Assembly (NCBI GenBank): GCA_039881045.1
Contig: JAYWVB010000040.1
Coordinates: 62,001 to 126,000, forward strand
Length of the DNA: 64,000 bases
Reading direction: 5' to 3'
Source of the DNA: Chaetomium olivaceum
Taxonomy: Eukaryota > Ascomycota > Sordariomycetes > Sordariales > Chaetomiaceae
Made by a program: the position numbers and the translations under genes. The notes under the pieces were generated by a model. The model saw nothing but the letters and a program-made list of their open reading frames with translations. It had not been told where the DNA came from and did no database searches. Within the stretch, counting starts at the first letter, position 1. Each line of letters begins with the position of its first letter. This document shows, in pieces, positions 35,691 to 47,498 of the stretch.

Positions 35691-36374
35691 GGAAAATGTG
35701 TCAATGGATCATCTGACAAGGAGTGGTTCTTTAACTTGTGGCCTCTTTAGCCTTGATTAATGCGGGCTGAACGCGCAAAGCTGCAAGGTCCGTTGTAGAG
35801 GGGGTTAGTGTAGTTGAGGTTCGCCAGCTGCCAAAGTTTCTCTAATGCGCATCTCAAAAGCTCGAATAAAAAATAGGATGTTCACCAGAAACAATGGAAT
35901 GATGCAGCGTTCAATGCAGGCGTCTGATCAGCAAAGCACAGGGCACGCCAGCATTATATGAAAATGGGCTGGATTTCATCTGATTCTTGAACCTGCAACC
36001 CGAATAGCTTCCTTCCCACCCAAACTCCCAATCTGGGACCCTCACACCCTAACCCTATCCTTGAACTGCCGATCTGTCTGAGCAACCTCTCAACTCCACA
36101 CCTTAGCTCGCCAAGCTACCAGCTCCCCCTGCGTCGTCCCGGGCAACGACACGCTCATCAATCAACAGGCCGCAGTTGCCATCCCCACAATCAAGTCTTT
36201 CACCGCACCGAGTCGCTGTTGCAGCCAAAAACAGCTCCCGCGAGTTTACTGATTTCAATCACCGCTTGCTGTAATATTTTTATAATTCAACTGGTGGTAG
36301 TACCTTCCTTTCTCCTCAATTAGTCCTCCCATCGATTTAGTATCATTGCGACACTCCTAGCATAAACCATCACG
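35691..36374. promoter_or_regulatory. Divergent intergenic region, MDM12 / AT-hook BRCT gene
   Basis: 684 bases with no other gene. A telomere-like motif (ACCCTAACCCTA) lies at 36046-36057. Confidence 0.5.
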
Positions 36375-39300
36375 ATGGATGCGCAGTCACCGCCAAAAAG
36401 GATGACACCGCCCGGGCTGCGGCAAAGACAACTGAGCCCGCCACAAAGCCTACCCGCGTTGTGACAGCTGCGCCAAGGCCAAGACGGCCCGCAGCGCATC
36501 CACCATCACCAGTGGCACCACGGGAACGACACTCAAGAGGAAGAGCCCGTCTGATGACGACGAAGACAACCACGAGATGCAGCCAGCCAGGAAAATGACT
36601 GTTACTGCGGAAAAGCCTGTCCGGGGTCGTGGTCGGCCAAAGAAGGTCGCCGTCGAGGACCCGGCACCAGAGCCAGCACCTGCGACAACTGTGAGGACTC
36701 GTGGTAGACCAAAGAAGGTCACGGAAGCACCCGTCGAGGAGCCCGTGAAAGCTGTCAAGGCGACTCGTACCAAGAAAGCTGCAGAGGAGGCCAACGCTGC
36801 CATCGCTGAGCCCGTTAAGAAGACCGCCCGCGGCCGGCCAGCAGGCACGACATCGACAACAACCGCTAGGGCTCCGACGAAGTCAATTGTCAAGAAGACA
36901 GTCAAGTTTGAGGAACCCGAGAAGGAAAACATGGCACCGGCCACGGCCGCGACACGGAAAGCATCAACCAAGGCCTCGGCACCTGCTCCCACCACAGGCC
37001 TGCGCGGAAAGCCGGTTCGTAGAGGAGCCTCTTCCACAACCACCCGGACCGCCCGCGGTACACGAGGAGCGGTTGGGTCGGTCGATCCAAGTGACAAGAC
37101 AGAGAAGCCAATGCCGCTGAGCCCTAAGAAGGTCAACCAGTTGACGGTGAACCGCGTCGAATCTGATGATGAACTCGGCATGGACGAGAAAATCCCGGTT
37201 CGACGCTTCAAGAAGCTCCCGATTAAGCTGGCCGCTGGTAGCGGCAAGCCAGCAAAGAGCCCGGCCCTCGCGCTAGGAGAGAATGATGAAAATGCAATTG
37301 AGATCAACCGCCCAGAAACGGAGGTCAACCATATGTTGGCCACCCCCGCCAAACGTATGCCGGCGTCTCCCTGGAAGGGCAGCATTCAATCGCCAGCGAA
37401 GCGCGTCGAGGGGCTCCTTTTCGCATCATCAGTGCCCCAGGTCGATGCGAAGACACCACAGGTCCCGACTAAGACAGGGCTTCTTCAATCCCCTGCGAAG
37501 AGGCAGCCGCTCAACTTGAACCCGCTTGGGGCCGACATTACCGGTGGGTCGAGCATGTCTCCCGTCAAGCTATCCTTTCTCTCCTCACCAGCGAAACGGC
37601 CACCCGTTTCGCCTGTCAAGCCATTGCCTCGGCACATCGAAGAGGAAGAGCCCATGAATCAGACCCCTGCCCCTAAACCCACTCTCCTCGCCAGCCCGCT
37701 ACCGCGTGAGGCGCTTGACAACTGCGAAGAAACACACCGCGTAGCAAACGAGGATGTTGATGACGATGAAGCTATGCCTGATTCACCCACGAGGCTCAGC
37801 TTTCCGGGCCGACTGTCAGCTGTCCTACCACGGCATGCGGATCCGGCCTTGACACCATCGATGCCGGCAACGCCTGAAGTGGTACCACAACCCGATGTTC
37901 AGGAACCTTCCATTGAGCACGACGTTGAGGAAGAAGATGAATTCGAAGGTGTGGAGGAGCCTATGGTTCTGGATGACCCGCCAGTTGAAGTTCCGGCTGT
38001 GGAGGCTGCTAGTACCACTCCCCCGGCGTCCCCTAAGACCGCCAACCCCATGTTTGGGCTTCGAGAGAAGGACCTCCATCCCTACGACTCGGACTCCGAA
38101 GACGAATCCCCCGTGAAGCACGGCAAGTCTACTTCCGCCTTCAGCACTTTGCCGGCCACCCCGTGTCTCACTTCGGGGGAAAAGCTCAAGTCAATGCGGT
38201 CGGCAAGTCGGAGCACGGGCAAGAAGCTGGGAGCGGAGGATCCGCTTGGATTCACCCCTCTTGCGCAGCAGCTCAGTGGATGGACCGCCGGCCCGAGCCC
38301 TCTCAAGACCGGCACATATTCCGCTTCGCCGATCGGCTTCGCGGCAATCGACAGCCGGGAGCACACCGCGTCCCCTGCGCGTAAAGCGGACTCTACCCCG
38401 ACGGCGCCAGCGCAGAACACATTTTTCGAAGATGAGATGCACATTCGACCGGATTCCACAGAGATCGAAGAGGATGCAGCTACTGAGGTTGAGGACAACG
38501 ACGAGGTGATGCTGGAAGACGTTTCATTCACCGAAGAGGACATGGAACTGGCCGCGGAGGCAAATGAGATGTCTCTGGTGGGAAAGGAGGAAGCCAGTCA
38601 CAGCGTCCAAGACCAAGATGACTCGATCTCGGAAGCCAGCCAGGAGTATGGCGACGAGAACGCGATCCCCATGGAACCCGCATCCGCTGCAGGCAATTCC
38701 GTATATGCGCCGGCAATCCCACCCGTTACTCCCCAACGCGTGATTCGCCGCGAAGTCCACACCGTCGCGAAGGTGCCCCTCAAGCCGGCAGACGATTCCA
38801 CGCCTCGTCCCAAGCGCGAGAACCGCCGCCACAGCGGTCTCCCCGCTACGAGACGGTCTGAGCGGATAACTAGGAGTTCTGCAGCCTTTTCGAGCAAGGG
38901 GGGCGAAGTTGTGCCATTTGAGGATGAGATCAAGGAGCAGCCCGACTCTGCTGCTCCTGTAACTCCACAGAAGGCGGACATCTGGTCCACGATGGGCACA
39001 CCCGCGCGGACGCCCCGGCGAGACCTCAACCCGGCACTTCTCCGGGGGGCCGTGGTGTTTGTAGATGTTCACACCAGCGAGGGCGCCGATGCGAGCAGTG
39101 TCTTTGTGGATCTGTTGACACAGATGGGCGCTCGTTGCGTCAAGACGTGGTCGTGGAACCCCAATAGCTCGTCAGAGACCGGGGCGGATTCCAGGGTTGG
39201 AATCACCCATGTTGTTTTCAAGGATGGCGGCAAGCGCACGATGGAGAAGGTGCGCGAAAGCCGTGGGCTGGTGCAGTGTGTGTGGGTGTCACCTGGGTCT

Positions 39301-39982
39301 TGGAGTGAGTACTTCGCAATATGCCGCCTGTTTGGACTCCTGCTAACTGAGCGTTATTAGCTGTGAACGCGACAACCAATGGCTTGAGGAAGCACCCTAT
39401 TATATCGACACTTCGTTCGTTCCCCGCGGTGGTGCCCGCCGGCGCAAGAGCATGGAGCCCCGGGCTATTTCCAACCTCAACGGCACGCTGGTGCAATCGC
39501 GCAACGGTCGCGGCTCTCAGTCTACACAGAACACACCGGCCAACAACCGCCGCGCCAGCGGCTTGTGGGTTCGGTCCCCCGAGAAGTCCCTCAGCAACGA
39601 CGGCGAGGACAATGGCAATGCCGACGACGAGGGCAAAGACACTGAATGGGGCTCGCTCACCCCGGTGCCTAAGACCCCGGCTCCCGAGACCATCGCGCGT
39701 TTCGCGGCCAACATCAGCCCTAGCATGAGCACTCCGTCCAGCATCGGCAGTGACGACGATGACACGGTCGGTCTCGATGATGATGTCCAGGGACGTCAGA
39801 GCATGCTCATGCGTACCTGCCCGCCCAAGCGGACCACCTTTGTCGAACCGGGCCACGGTATTCTCGGCAGGGAGAAGGACGAGAGCGTGCACTTGCGGCT
39901 GATGGCCGCCCGCCGCAAAAGTTTGCAGTTTGCGCCCAAGGTGGGGAGCCCGTTATCGAAAGCCTGGAAGGCCTGGAACTAG
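36375..39982 (+). CDS. AT-hook and BRCT domain protein, with three frame breaks
   Basis: Two exons, 36375-39304 and 39361-39982. The proposed start gives MDAQSPPKRMTPP, then passes through two one-base step-backs (about 36414-36416 and 36470-36472) to KAKTARSASTITSG; a third lies at about 39281-39286. With three bases added the product is 1184 residues and the splice phase closes. The uninterrupted main frame begins near 36472. AT-hook cores lie near residues 80-165 (RGRGRPKK, TRGRPKK and a weaker ARGRPAG). A long Ser/Thr/Pro- and acid-rich body has repeated SPAKR motifs of CDK-site type. A BRCT domain near the C-terminus runs from VVFVDVHTSEGADASS to WVLDCERDNQWLEEAPYYID across the intron. 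I infer a chromatin or DNA-damage role; I cannot name an orthologue. Confidence 0.8.
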
Positions 39983-40772
39983 ACTGGGATGGTTAGCTTG
40001 TTTGTACGACATTGTACTTTTTTATAATTATATGAAAGAGGGTGGTTTCTTTGGTTTTGGAGCCTGTTGGGGAAGCATCCACTGTACCGAACCAGACGGA
40101 CAGTGTCACTCATTTTAGATTCTGGCGTCACCCAGCGGGGTCGGGTCGACTTTGGATGGAGTTGGCGTTTACTGGTTATTGTGTTCTAGCCAGATAGTGT
40201 TAGACTAGACTGCATCAAGCAACGGTTTAGCTGTTATTTGCGCCGTGTCTTGGACTGGATCTGATGTGATATCAACGGCAAGTGGCGCGAGAATAACCGC
40301 GAAGATATATCCGGTGTTGAAGGTGCAGTCAGTTTCCAACACCCTTGCGGTAACAACACGATTGTGTGGTTGTTTCGGGTTGTACACATAACTCGCCAAC
40401 CCCCAACTCAAAAACTGGCATCAACTTCAGAAGAGACATCGAATAAGCTTGCCAATTCCTTTTCTCCATCTAATTGGCTTCCATCACTAGCTATCTACTA
40501 CCTAATAAACCCAAGAAAACGCCCCGCTATGCGCTGCCAATCGAGAGAAAAAAAACCCATCCAACAATACTGTTGCCGCTACTAAGAGTTACTCACTTAC
40601 ACACATGCTATACAAAAGAAGCCTTTCCCTCCCGTTCTCTATCACTCCTATACGCCCGCAAACGTCGTGCCAACGATCTCAGCCCCGCACACAGCCGCCC
40701 TCTCCCGCTCGCTCAGCTCGCGCGCCCACAGCCTCAGCTCCTCCACCGACACGTTCTTCTCCCTCAACCACC
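39983..40772. other. Intergenic between convergent BRCT and RMD1-family genes
   Basis: 790 bases of 3' flanks; no gene is supported. Confidence 0.5.
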
Positions 40773-42705
40773 TCAGATCAAGATTCCCACACCACCACCA
40801 CCGTCACCACCAATGACATTCCCCGGCCCACCCCCCTCCCCAGTCCCAGGGCCTGGGCCAGGGCCAGCACCGACCTCATCCTTGCCCTTCTCCCGCGACA
40901 ACATGCCAAAGCGCAGCCCCACCTCGGTCACGGTAACGATGATACTCACGACGATGAGGATGATGATGATCCAGGTGATGTTGCTCATCTTGGAGTCGGC
41001 GACGCTGTCGGCGAGGATGTCGGCCAGGTCGAGGAAGACGCGGCAGCGCTCGTTGAGCACGCGGATGCGCGGGTCGATCTCGAGGTACTCGCGGATGGCG
41101 ACGTAGAGCGGGTGCAGGGTGGGCTCGGCGTCCCAGAAGAAGTTGGGGACGTCGAGGACGTTGGAGGCTGTGAAGAGGGGAAGGGGTGGTTCGTTAGTTG
41201 GGTTGTTGGCGGATAGGAGATGGTGGGGGAAGCGTAATAAGCAGTTGGGCTTACAGAGGTTGATGTCGACGCGGCTCTTGAATAGACGGCCGAGGATCTT
41301 GACGATCTCTGTCCGCGTCATGTTGAGCTCGCCCGTGAGGGCCAGGCGTTTGGGGACGTGCTGCGCGTCGAGCATCGTCTCGGACATGCGCTCCTCGAAG
41401 AAGCACAGCTTGGTGCTCTGCGCAATGGCGTGGCTGATGGTGAGCTTGACCATGTGGTCTGACCGGGGGAGGAGCGTGATCATGTCATTGAAGACGCGAG
41501 GGCGTTTGACGTCGGGGCTGTATTCGAAGTGGAACTCCTCCGTCTCAAAATCATTCTCGTCGAGCGTGCTCGTGGCGAGAGTGAAACCCGACTCATTCTC
41601 AGCGAAGGTCAGGTCGGCCAGAATGTCCTTCTCTTGGCGCTCTGTAAAATTCCAAAATACCACGACACCGTATGAGTAGACAAACATCTCGCCAAAGTTC
41701 TTCGCGTCCGGAACCAGCCGGTTGATGGGGGAAACCGTCACATGCTCGGGGTCGTGGTCGCCGCCGATGGTAGGTGAGTGTCCAAGTGTGTCTGGGGCAC
41801 TCGCCACTTGCTGTAGGAGGGGTGCCGCGCCAGGGCTGTTATCAAGTCCTTGCACGCCGTAGGCGTACTCATCCCAAAAGCCCTCGTGCTCGTCCCTGCG
41901 CTCGCTACGTTCAATTTCGAGGTCGAGGACCGTTTTCCCTGTCCCTGGTGTCTTCAGAACAGGACGGCTCCTCAGTCGGTAGCCCTCAATACCCGGGAGA
42001 AGCGGGAGATGGTATACTGCATAAAGACAGTCGTCGTACAGTTTTGTTTTCGCCTCGTGTGTTTTCCGCAAAAACTCGGCCGTCGCTTTCATCTTGTACG
42101 ATTGGGCGGTGCAGTAAGCTGTCAACCGGGACACCTTCTCCCCGCGCTGTAACTTGGGCAACCGCTCCGCATAACTCTTCCCGCGAATGCCGCCTCGCTT
42201 CCTCAGCACGTCCAATTCCTCGTCCTTGAGCGGGCGGTTCTCGTCCTCTTGACGAAGCATCGATACGCGCCGCGCCAATTCATCGTCACTCTCCACCTCC
42301 TCGTCCCCAGCCTCGGGCGCCTCGGGGATGAGCACGAGCTTCTCGCTGACTTTGGTTGTTCGCGACGGAACGATCTGCTGGCCGGTGCGGGCGGAGGCGA
42401 GCGTGGGCAGGCCGCCTTGACTGGGTCGTCGCATAGCCATGGCGCGCGTTGGGCGCTGCGCTGGGGGTACCCTCGGCTGGCCCGAGGGGATATCGGACGA
42501 ATATTGTAGGACATTGTCGACAGAGACGAGACGACTGCTCGGTCGGGCGGGGCCGGGGGTGGCTCGTTGGGGTCCTCGCGCAGGAGGTCGTTCTCGGGAG
42601 TCGGTCACCTAGAGGGAGAGGGCCACACGTCAACCAAGAATGTAGCTAAGAGAAACTCGGATATCAACTCACCAAGACTGAGGCACCCCTTTTCGTAGAG
42701 GCCAT
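40773..42705 (-). CDS. RMD1/DUF155 family membrane protein
   Basis: Three exons read from the right: 42705-42673, 42608-41255 and 41167-40773, giving 593 residues. The first exon codes only MASTKRGASVL and joins VTDSRERPPARGP in phase. The second intron (41168-41254) has a good donor, AACTAAC branch and CACAG acceptor. It is 87 bases and free of stops, so unspliced RNA would still be open, but removal restores INLSSNVLDVPNFFWDAEPT, the conserved family block. The DUF155 region spans about residues 170-540 (KMKATAEFLRKTH; MFVYSYGVVVFWNFTE). A single C-terminal membrane segment follows (ITWIIIILIVVSIIVTVTEV). Relatives include yeast Rmd1, Rmd8 and Rrg10/RMND1; the membrane and exact role here are not determined. 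Confidence 0.9.
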
Positions 42706-43598
42706 GATGGGTGCGTGTAGGGTTTCTGGCCGGGCTAGCCTTCCAGGGCGTGGGACTTTGTTGGATGTTGGAGGATTGCGATCAATTGATGGATTGATTG
42801 ATTGCCACGGCGCAGTTCAACTCCAGCTTCTGCTCTTAGCCTCTACCCATTAGGGTCAATGATCCTCCACAATCCTGTGGCTCGTCGGTGCTATAGTTCA
42901 CGGGGTGTTCAAAGCCACAATATCGGACGAAGCTGCCTTTGGCCTACCACATGCAACAATCGAGTACTTGCTTAATGCACGTCTTCCTTTTCGGTCCTGG
43001 CTGCAGCGCCCCAGAATTCTGAAAGGCTAAGCGACGTCATTCCACAGCGCCCCACCTCTTTCTTCAACGGCGGCTCCACAGTGAGCTCGCCGCTGAATCC
43101 TCGGGTGCAAGTTGAGTACTTGTTGATTGAGAACTTAGAGAGTATCGAATGTGCTTGCGTCTCAGAACAACATTACAAGGAGTAGAGGTCTCGACCGTAG
43201 CACTCAAGGGCCACGCCAGGGTTTAGGTGCCTAGTTTGGACCGAGACTGTCAAAGCAAAGCTAAACCGCATACTAAAAAGAAACGAGGAAACCCCCGATC
43301 CACCAAAAGCCCTCCGTCGGGTATATGTACATAAGATCAAAGCGTGTGTCCGTTCCGTTCTGTGCCGGCTCCATTTGCGGCAAGTAGTCCGCAATCCTCC
43401 CGCCGTCTCCCAGGAGCCGTTCCCATAGCATAAACAGTTTCGACAACAACCAAACCACATATCTCTCATAAATCCAACGCCCTTCTGCGCCATGCACCTC
43501 GCCCTCCCCCCGTCCTGGTATCCGGGGCCAGCCATCCGGTTTGTCGCAAACTGTTCCGGCTCATCCTGCAGCTATCCGACCCCCTCCCTATCCCCCTC
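42706..43598. other. Intergenic, RMD1-family 5' flank
   Basis: 893 bases; no gene is supported. A short TGAT/GATT simple repeat lies near 42783-42802. Confidence 0.5.
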
Positions 43599-44076
43599 TT
43601 ATCCATATCTCATCGGCTCGTTCGGTTTCGGTGTTCCTTGTTGGTTCCATCCCTGCTGCGGACCAGGCGGAGGCGGTTGCATCGGTACTCCTTGCCCCCC
43701 TTGACCCTTGAGCGCCTGAACGTCGGGTCGGTGCGTGAGCGGCTGCTGGAAGTTGCAGATGCGGCAGGAAACGTCTTCGTATCCCTTCATCGAGAGCGGA
43801 ATCACGGGCTGTGGCGCGGCGCGGGTGGGTTAGTGTTGCGCCTTGACAGCGGTGCCAGGCCGCGTGGTCGACGACGGGCCGGCCACCGAGTGGAAAGTGG
43901 GGATTGGGGAGCCATCTGAGCTCTAGACTTACAATGAAGCAGAAGGTGAACCAAGGGTTCGATTTGACGACTGATCCCGAGTAGTTGCCGCAGTTGTAGC
44001 ACCGGCAGACGAGCCCGTTGTAGCCTTCCACCTCCTTGCGGAAGGTGTGCTCGCCACACGTAAACACGATGCACAT
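43599..44076 (-). CDS. Small zinc-ribbon protein
   Basis: Two exons read from the right, 44076-43933 and 43808-43599, in phase 0, give 117 residues. The first exon (MCIVFTCGEHTFRKEVEGY, then CRCYNCGNYSG and SNPWFTFCFI) and the second (PVIPLSMKGYEDVSCRICNF) together carry two Cys pairs, CYNC and CRIC. This matches the zinc-ribbon family that is widespread but uncharacterised in fungi. The rest is a Gly/Gln/Pro-rich tail. An in-frame TTG and a longer upstream reading exist, but the ATG at 44076 gives the natural N-terminus. No function can be given beyond probable zinc binding. Confidence 0.82.
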
Positions 44077-44924
44077 TGTCAAGCAGATGGGGTCGGGATG
44101 ATGTCGGGTCAGTGGGAAGATGCGAGGAATCGATAGAAATAATATCGGAGTCGATGTCGATGCGCCGCAGGTAGGAAAGCGTCTTTGTTTGTAAAAAGGC
44201 GTTGTAGACCAACTTGTCTTCCTTGGCTGTGAAACGGAGATGGCTGTTCAATGGATGAAATGAGCACAGCCATGCAAGCATGCGTGTCTAACCCTAACCC
44301 GTATACTCAACATTTAAGGTGGGGATTCGAGCTTGGGAGCGATATCTCTAAGCTGACTTCACTTGGTCCATCTTCGATTGTTCCTCCACAACAAGACGAC
44401 TCCTGTGTCGAAAATTCACGCCACAATCAAGAATGATGGTGTCCTAATCATTCCAAACTTTGAGTTTTTTGCCGTCAAGTTTGTCTCGATCTAGGGCATC
44501 GAAGCCTGAAGGTTGAAAGCACTATTCTCAAGCCGCCGAGGCCGAGACGGCCACTTACAACAGCGATTAAGTCGGCCACTCGTGTAGGACATCCTGGTTC
44601 AGGGGGGTTGGTAAATGTGGCCTGACTGTGGGGTTCTCGGTGAAGAAGGTTCTTGGTACGATAGAGCCTTGGGATTATCGATGACGAACGGAGCATTTGG
44701 TTCGGCATGGCATTTGCAGCATAGCGCGGCAGTGGAGTAAGGTCATTTTTGGGAGTGCTTTCGGGAATGTTCCATTCAAGATGAAACCTCTCGTTTCTGT
44801 ATTTTTGAACAGCCACTCGTGTTGTTCTTTTCTTTGTGACTTCGCTTCAAGATTGCAACACGCTCCCGAGTAAGATTCCAAAGCTCGCCCACGCATCTTG
44901 CAAGACGATATGGCCTTGAGCTGC
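44077..44924. other. Intergenic, no gene seen
   Basis: 848 bases. A telomere-like motif (CTAACCCTAACCC) lies at 44288-44300. A minus-strand open frame at 44475-44816 has no supporting signal. Confidence 0.45.
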
Positions 44925-46342
44925 TCAAAGCGGTGGACCCTGTTCCTTAGTCAAGCCAGCTTCAACTTGAACGATATCATCCACTACCTCTCCGGTGGCA
45001 AGGAGACGTTTGCCCGCTGGAAGCGGGAGGTGACGAGTAGGTGGGCGTTGCCTGCGCAAAAACATCAACGCCCGAATGATGGGGACGCAGAGTATGATTT
45101 CGATACATACCATTTGATGAAAGGCTCGCCCCGCCTGATCATTCCCTGTCGCATTTGCGATCGACGCCGCATCATGGTCCCTGCGCAATCCACAAGCGAA
45201 AACTCAGGCATCGGAGGCCAGTCGATGGGCTCCGACGCCTGCTTGTAATCCTTGATGTCCTTGTTGATTCCATGTCTCCGGTCATTGACCCAATCCGCAA
45301 GGACGCGTCGGTATTCGAAGACGGTGACGCCCTCTTCGAGGCGAACGTCAGGATGCTGCTCCCACTCGTTCATCTGAAGGATTGTGGAGGCTGCGACCTC
45401 GTCCGGCCAGTACTCCTCCTCGCGAAACGAAAGGTCGCGCGTGATGATTTCGTAGATTGTGATGATGGCGAGCTTGACGTCGTTCCGGTTCTCCTCATGG
45501 CCAAGCTTATCAGCCATATTGAAATCGAAGAGCTTGAGCTTGTCGGTCTCAGGGTCAATCAGAAGGTTCCAGGTGGATATGTCGCCGTGAGCGATCCCCA
45601 AGTTGAGGTTGAGGTAATCTATGGCCTGGAGAAATCGTTAGCTGTTGGCAAGTATTAGGTTTCATTGACTAACCGTTGTCAGTTGTTTCAGGTGCTCGAG
45701 TCTGAAGATCCGGCTCGGGTTATCCGCTACGGTGCCTCCTGCAACGAAGGGAGTTGTAAATCCAACAACCATTTCTGGCCCATTCTCAGTTACCGAGTCA
45801 ATAACGAGTTGATCAAAAGGCACAATGTTCGGGTGACTGGGTATTCTGATAGTACAATTGACTTCGTCCCAAAACACAGCGACGTTGCCCTCGTTGGTAT
45901 AGTACTTGAAGGCAACATGTCTCGTTTTGCCAGGCGTGAGTTCATATGTTGTGTGGTCTACTTGAACTCCGAGTCTCTCAATCTCGGTCATTTGCGAGCG
46001 GCGGACCTTGGGGAGCTGGCGTTCGGGTGGGAAATCATCAGGCGAAGGGTAGAAGGGGATTTTAGTGATATCATGGTCAAATAATGTAGAGGACGAGAGC
46101 AATTCGAGGTTTTTTGAAACAGCGATTCGAACAACACCTGCTGGAAGGTCGTCAATGAGGCCCTCTAAGGCTTCAAAGACAAATTCTTCGTCCTGTTTCC
46201 CCTCCGGCGTGAAGACGGAGATGGTACGGCGCTGGTCCCAGTCCATGACCGTGTGGTAAGGGCCATTTTCGCTTCCCGGATGCCAACCCTCAAATACCGA
46301 CTTGAAGCGCGAGTCGAGGTCATACTCCTCAAAGTAACCCAT
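44925..46342 (-). CDS. Divergent protein-kinase-like protein
   Basis: Three exons read from the right: 46342-45674, 45625-45111 and 45051-44925, giving 436 residues. The last intron is needed: it joins EPFIKW to QRPPTRHLPLPAGKRLLATG in phase. The start MGYFEEYDLDSRFKSVFEGW is chosen because the longer upstream frame is unlike the rest. Kinase-fold marks include a candidate VAIK lysine (HVAFKYYTNEG), the catalytic loop IAHGDISTWNLLID (HGD in place of HRD) and the metal motif DFN in place of DFG. The N-lobe is preceded by about 150 residues without recognised domains. Such single-domain kinase-like proteins are expanded in filamentous fungi and their activity is rarely known. The altered motifs keep the catalytic Asp and Asn, so activity remains possible. 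Confidence 0.85.
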
Positions 46343-47498
46343 TGCGGGGAAAGCACGGGAAGAGCTCGGGAATTGGGGGCGGGGAAGAGGGGGAAAGAGA
46401 GCTGGGGGAAGCAGTGTACGAGGAGAAGAAACTAAGGGAACCAGCTTAACGGGGAGGTGTTGGTTCCTAGTTATATAGCCAGCTAGGTGTGGCTTGATTG
46501 TGGCTTTGCATTGCACACATCACACCACTCATATCTCGCCCGGAGTGTGGGGCCAGAGCTGTGGTTGGTCCCAGGGCAGTATATATGCGCAGCCAGACAG
46601 ATGCATGGATATCTGGGCCGTGAGATGTTCCCGGTGCGAGGAGCGCGCTTCCGGCAATATCAAGTAGGAACCCTGAGGTGAGCATTGCGAATCTCTTTCA
46701 TTCTTGTTAACCAAAAAGTGGAAGGCGTTAAATGCCGCTAGGGTCCATGGCGTATCTTCTTGAGGAGGGTCGGGTCAGACTGGCACCGCCATCATGCGAC
46801 ATCGCGTCGTTGTAGGAAAGAAAGCTCCAGAGTCCAAACGGCCGACGGGCGGATGCTGCATAGCATCACGGCCCGTATCGCAGGTAATATAACGAGTTTG
46901 GGACGCTATTTGTGTCCGTTGTGTCAAGAGCTAGCTTTCAAGTATAGAATACTCGTTAGGTAGTGCGAATGCGTGAGGGAGGTCGCCGTTGGGAGTGAGA
47001 CAGCGAGGGAGGCCAGTGATTGGCAAGCGAGAAAGAAGCTTGGCAGCCCAGCCCTGCAGCCGAGACCTGGGCTCCCTCTGGCCAAAAAAAACCGGTACAA
47101 AACTGACTTTCAGTGGGTTCACCTGCAAATGCCATTGAGTCCCAACAACAAATGGACCAAACTTGAACAAGTTGTATATCAAGGACTAGACAAGATAAAT
47201 AGATGATATTATGAAAATAGAAAGGGTAATACTGAAAGAATCTAGTGCACTTCTTTTGATCAACTTCGAGTTCGATCTGGCCGAGAAGGATGCTCTCAAG
47301 ATAACTGTATGTTGCTTGTGTGTACCGATTTTTTAGGACAGGGGGTGCTGGACCCACTCACTAGGAGACAAGGAATGGATCTCGCCCCACACACTACAAC
47401 ATCTCAAAAGCTTCAAGCTTCGCCTCTGCTTCCCGATCATCAACACCTAACCATCATACACCGGCACCACCGCGAACCAGAGCCTTGTCTACCAAACC
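46343..47498. promoter_or_regulatory. Divergent intergenic region, kinase-like / RPP1
   Basis: 1.16 kb with no supported gene. Confidence 0.5.
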
